From the NCBI GenBank assembly GCA_021414065.1, contig JAIOPE010000114.1, positions 1 to 37,508 on the forward strand: a stretch of 37,508 nt of DNA. The letters run 5' to 3'. The stretch comes from Planctomycetota bacterium (lineage in GTDB: Bacteria > Planctomycetota > JAJSAM01 > JAJVHW01). Both the position numbers and the translations under genes were made by a program. The notes beneath the pieces are model-generated. The model did no database searches, was not told the DNA's origin, and saw only the letters and a program-made list of their open reading frames with translations. Positions 34,885 through 37,508 of this stretch are shown here, in pieces; the first letter of the stretch is position 1, and each line of letters begins with the position of its first letter.

Positions 34885-35953
34885 GGGCGTCGCGAATGCT
34901 ACTGCCGGAGACGACACGCCCGCGGGAACCCGTGCCCGGGCTGCTGAGGAGTCCGAACTCACCTCGCCCCCAGCCGCCGCCGAGACCGCCGCCGAGACCG
35001 CCGCCGAGATCACCACAGAGATCGCCGCTGCGGCCCGCACCGCCCCGCGCACCGACATCTCGCACCCGGACGACGCAGTGGACGGCTTCCTCTCGACGCT
35101 CCGAACCGTGCGCCACGTCTCGCCGCACACGCTGAACGCCTACGGCGGGGACCTCTCACGGCTTTCGGCCTTCCTCGAGCTTCAGCGCGTGGCGGATGTC
35201 CGCCGGGTGGACCTCGCGGTGCTGCGCCGGTTCCTCTCGCACGAGGAGGAGCGGGGGCTCGCGAAGACGAGCCTCGCGCGGACCGTCGCGTCGGTGCGGT
35301 CGCTCTGGAAGTGGATGCACCGCGAGCGGATCGTCCCGACGAACATCGCGACGGCGCTCCGCTCGCCGAAGCGCCGCCGCTCACTGCCGGAACCGCTCAC
35401 GAAGGAGGAAGTCGAACGCGCGCTCGCGCCGCCCGAGGACTCGGGCTTCCTTTCCGCCCGCGCCGGGGCAGTCATGGAGGTTCTCTACTCCGCAGGGTTG
35501 CGCGTGGTCGAGATCACCAGGCTCGACCTCGCCGACGTCGATTTCGCCCGTGGAACGCTGCGCGTGCGCGGCAAGGGGCGCAAGGAGCGACTCTCCTTCC
35601 TCGGGGCCCCCGCTCGGGGTGCCGTCCAGCGGTACCTCGGACTGCGACAACTGACGCCGAAGCTCCGCGACGCGCCCGCGGTGTTCGTCAACTCCCGAGG
35701 CGGACGCCTCTCGGTCCGCGGCGTGCAGCGCATCGTGGACAAGGAACTCGCGCGCGCCGGACTCGCCGGCCGTGGATCGCCGCACACGCTGCGGCACTCG
35801 TTTGCGACGCACCTGCTCGACCAGGGTGCCGATCTTCGGAGCGTGCAGGAGATGCTTGGGCACGCGGACTTGGCGACTACGCAGATCTACACACACGTGA
35901 CCGCCCGGCGACTCCGCGAGGCATACGACGGCGCACACCCGAGGGCGAAATGA
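34883..35953 (+). CDS. Tyrosine recombinase, XerC/XerD type
   Basis: A protein of up to 356 residues with a complete catalytic set: R207 (SAGLRVVEI), K231 (RGKGRKER), H301 and R304 (HTLRHSFATHLL), H327 (LGHADLATTQIY) and Y336. The SAM-like N-terminal domain (about 66-160, DGFLSTLRTVRHVSPHTLNAYGGDL) is typical of XerC/D, which resolve chromosome dimers. The first 60 residues are low-complexity Ala/Glu/Thr repeats from 12-bp tandem units GCCGCCGAGACC. They may be an extension or an artefact of choosing the ATG at 34883; a GTG at 35078 would start right at the conserved domain. It is followed by DUF423 in an ATGA overlap. It lies 9 kb outside the tRNA-Gln repeats. Confidence 0.88.
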   Translation: MGVANATAGDDTPAGTRARAAEESELTSPPAAAETAAETAAEITTEIAAAARTAPRTDISHPDDAVDGFLSTLRTVRHVSPHTLNAYGGDLSRLSAFLELQRVADVRRVDLAVLRRFLSHEEERGLAKTSLARTVASVRSLWKWMHRERIVPTNIATALRSPKRRRSLPEPLTKEEVERALAPPEDSGFLSARAGAVMEVLYSAGLRVVEITRLDLADVDFARGTLRVRGKGRKERLSFLGAPARGAVQRYLGLRQLTPKLRDAPAVFVNSRGGRLSVRGVQRIVDKELARAGLAGRGSPHTLRHSFATHLLDQGADLRSVQEMLGHADLATTQIYTHVTARRLREAYDGAHPRAK

Positions 35954-36291
35954 ACTCACGCAGCGCAGCAGCGATCTCCGGTTTCCTCGCCGTCGCCCTC
36001 GGCGCGTTCGGCGCGCACACGTTGAAGGATCGATTCTCCCCGGAGCAGGCCGAGTGGTGGAAGACCGCCGCGATGTACCACCTGATCCACGCCGCGGTGA
36101 TGCTCGCATCGGGCGACCGCGACGGCCGCGCCACCGTGGCGACGTGGTGCTTCGCCGCGGGAACGACCGTGTTCTCCGGCTCGCTCTACGCGATGGCGAT
36201 CGGCGCCCCGCGTTGGTTCGGCGCCATCACGCCCATCGGCGGTCTGGCGTTCCTCGCCGGCTGGTTGCTCCTGCTCCGTCGCGTGCGGTGA
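35950..36291 (+). CDS. DUF423 family small membrane protein
   Basis: A 113-residue protein with about four hydrophobic segments and the DUF423 signature: an N-terminal FLAVALGAFGAHTLKDRFSPEQ followed by WWKTAAMYHLIHAAVM, a middle FAAGTTVFSGSLYAMAIG, and ITPIGGLAFLAGWLLL at the end. Function of the family is unknown. The start codon overlaps the recombinase stop (ATGA), indicating co-translation. It converges on the DUF4863 gene with a 10-bp gap. Confidence 0.9.
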   Translation: MNSRSAAAISGFLAVALGAFGAHTLKDRFSPEQAEWWKTAAMYHLIHAAVMLASGDRDGRATVATWCFAAGTTVFSGSLYAMAIGAPRWFGAITPIGGLAFLAGWLLLLRRVR

Positions 36292-36301
36292 CGACACGCG
36301 C

Positions 36302-36769
36302 TCAGGCGTGGAACTCGATCGCGCCGCCCGGCAGGAAGTAGAGAATCGTCATCCGCCCGTCGCTCACGACCGGCACGTGCGTCGATCCCTTGCCGAAGAC
36401 GACCCAGCCCTCTCCGTGCCCGCAGAACTTCGCATCGCCTTCGTCCGTGAAGCAGAGGTTGATCTCGCCGTTCGTATGCGTGTGCCTCGGCCCGGAAACG
36501 CGGTCCATGACGACGGCGTCCACCGAGTACCCGTTCGACGCCGGCGACGGCTTCACGGGTCGGCTGAACCTCACGCCGCCGTTCTCGCGGTTGCAGAACC
36601 ACCCCTCGACCAGACCGGCCGCTGCCGCAGCGCGGACGGCAGCGCAGACCGGTCCGTTCACCGGGAACGACGCCGAAAGGCGAGCGGCCAACCCGCGATC
36701 GTCGGGATCCGCGTCCTTCAGTGCGGCGAAGAGCGGCGCCAGTGCGGTTTCGAGCGTCTCGCGTCCCAT
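36302..36769 (-). CDS. DUF4863 / 4-hydroxylaminobenzoate lyase-like protein
   Basis: A 155-residue protein with an N-terminal helical part and a cupin-like core. GWFCNRENGGVRFSRPVKP (57-73), PRHTHTNGEINLCF (94-107) and GSTHVPVVSDGRMTILYFLPGGAIEFH match my memory of the DUF4863 family. H96, H98, E102 and H131 are likely metal ligands. A member of this family is known as 4-hydroxylaminobenzoate lyase, which gives protocatechuate and ammonia; whether this protein has that activity is not shown by context. The ATG at 36769 follows a GGAGGA site. It is divergent from the hydrolase gene. Confidence 0.7.
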   Translation of the reverse strand: MGRETLETALAPLFAALKDADPDDRGLAARLSASFPVNGPVCAAVRAAAAAGLVEGWFCNRENGGVRFSRPVKPSPASNGYSVDAVVMDRVSGPRHTHTNGEINLCFTDEGDAKFCGHGEGWVVFGKGSTHVPVVSDGRMTILYFLPGGAIEFHA

Positions 36770-36835
36770 CGTGTGTCCTCCAGGTCGGTTCCACGGTAGG
36801 CTACCGCACCCGCACCGACGTTGGAGGACCTCCCC

Positions 36836-37508
36836 ATGCACCGCTGGACGACCTATCCGGTACTTCTCCTTCTGACCGCCTTCGCCTTCGGCGACGACGC
36901 GCCTGCGGCGCCGCCGCTGCCCGCTGCGCCGGTCGCGCCGGTCGCTCCCGCGGACCACTGCAAGGAGATCGTCGCAAGCTGCCGCTATGTGGCGGCGCCG
37001 TTCGAGATGAAGGCGCGCGACCCGGTGAAGTTCGGGGAGCTGCTGACCGTGCAGGCGCTCGAGTATCCGTCGCCGGTGAAGAGCGTCGATCCGGAGCGCA
37101 ACGACACCGTGCGCGCGAAGCTCTTCACGACCGCGACGCCCGAGGCGGGCGCGGTCATCTGCCTCGGGGGCTGGCGCCGCGACCCGATCTCGCCGATGCT
37201 CGGCGCAAGAGTCGCTGAGGCGACCGGCCTGCAGGTCCTGTACATCGAGCTCCCTTTCCAGGGAGAGCGCACGCCGAAGGGCAAGCAGACGGGCCAGCTC
37301 ACCTTCTCCGCGGACATCGACCAGAACGTCGCGACGTTCGCTCAGGCGGCCCAGGACGTCGGCCGCGCTGTGGACTGGCTCATCCGGGAGCGGAAGGTGG
37401 ACCCGAAGCGGATCGGCATCATGGGAACGAGCCTCGGCGGCTATGTGGCGGCCGACCTGTACGGCATCGACGACCGGTTCGCGGCGGCCGTCATCCAGAT
37501 CGCGGGCG
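36836..37508 (+). CDS. Secreted alpha/beta hydrolase (C-terminus beyond window)
   Basis: 224 codons are visible and the frame is open at the right edge. A signal peptide covers about 1-19 (YPVLLLLTAFAFG), followed by a Pro/Ala linker. The hydrolase part has GAVICLGGWRRDP as the oxyanion-strand region, a later ELPFQGERTPKG loop, and the nucleophile elbow GTSLGG (about 201-206), with Ser as the expected nucleophile. The catalytic Asp and His would lie beyond the window. It probably acts outside the cytoplasm on an ester or amide; the substrate is unknown. The ATG at 36836 follows GGAGGACC. Confidence 0.8.
   Translation, partial: MHRWTTYPVLLLLTAFAFGDDAPAAPPLPAAPVAPVAPADHCKEIVASCRYVAAPFEMKARDPVKFGELLTVQALEYPSPVKSVDPERNDTVRAKLFTTATPEAGAVICLGGWRRDPISPMLGARVAEATGLQVLYIELPFQGERTPKGKQTGQLTFSADIDQNVATFAQAAQDVGRAVDWLIRERKVDPKRIGIMGTSLGGYVAADLYGIDDRFAAAVIQIAG

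Noticed and set aside
34883..35953. The XerC/D-type recombinase as integrase of the tRNA-Gln cassette
   Set aside because: It lies 9 kb outside the repeats, looks like a housekeeping Xer protein, and is coupled to DUF423. A role in trans cannot be excluded, but nothing supports it.

Overview
The window is GC-rich (most stretches roughly two thirds or more G+C) bacterial chromosome and looks like Planctomycetota. The evidence is a Ser/Thr kinase fused to a P-loop ATPase, an ECF sigma/anti-sigma pair, two ~2000-residue secreted proteins built from FG-GAP/VCBS-like and putative-Ig (He_PIG-like) modules, and a TPR-type membrane protein with an SYVKTxWLTFVFVPxLPL-like stretch before its membrane helix. 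The phylum is inferred from style; there is no rRNA or marker gene to prove it.

Left region (1-9.9 kb): a non-RD Ser/Thr kinase/ATPase runs off the left edge on the minus strand. It is divergent from a 2OG-Fe(II) oxygenase. Then come a DEAD-box RNA helicase with a DbpA-like RNA-binding domain (minus), a coupled lipid-enzyme pair (PlsC-type acyltransferase plus PAP2/sphingomyelin-synthase-like protein, GTGA overlap, plus), a large single-pass membrane protein with a helical-repeat ectodomain, and a small unknown protein.

Central region (9.9-25.9 kb): five minus-strand genes in tight series: ECF-like sigma factor, zinc-finger anti-sigma with a large ectodomain, lipoprotein, 2070-aa FG-GAP/Fn3 protein and 2043-aa Ig-repeat protein. 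Three of the four junctions are 4-bp overlaps or near-contacts. The Ig protein contains 12 consecutive units of exactly 264 bp. The whole operon lies between two direct copies of a 17-bp sequence that is the 3' end (including CCA) of a tRNA-Gln(CUG) gene. One copy is the intact tRNA at 25.84-25.91 kb and the other lies at 9.89 kb, beyond the operon's last stop codon. This is the geometry of an integrative island at a tRNA gene, although no recombinase lies inside. The best candidate for an undescribed system here is this mobile-looking, sigma-controlled giant surface-protein cassette.

Right region (26-37.5 kb): conserved housekeeping genes. These are exonuclease VII (xseA, xseB), ribonuclease Y (rny), and a five-gene minus-strand run of pabB and pabC (p-aminobenzoate synthesis), a secreted helical-repeat protein and two single-pass membrane proteins. 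Divergent from pabB is a XerC/D-type recombinase with a coupled DUF423 membrane protein. A DUF4863 cupin-like protein follows, divergent from a secreted alpha/beta hydrolase that runs off the right edge.
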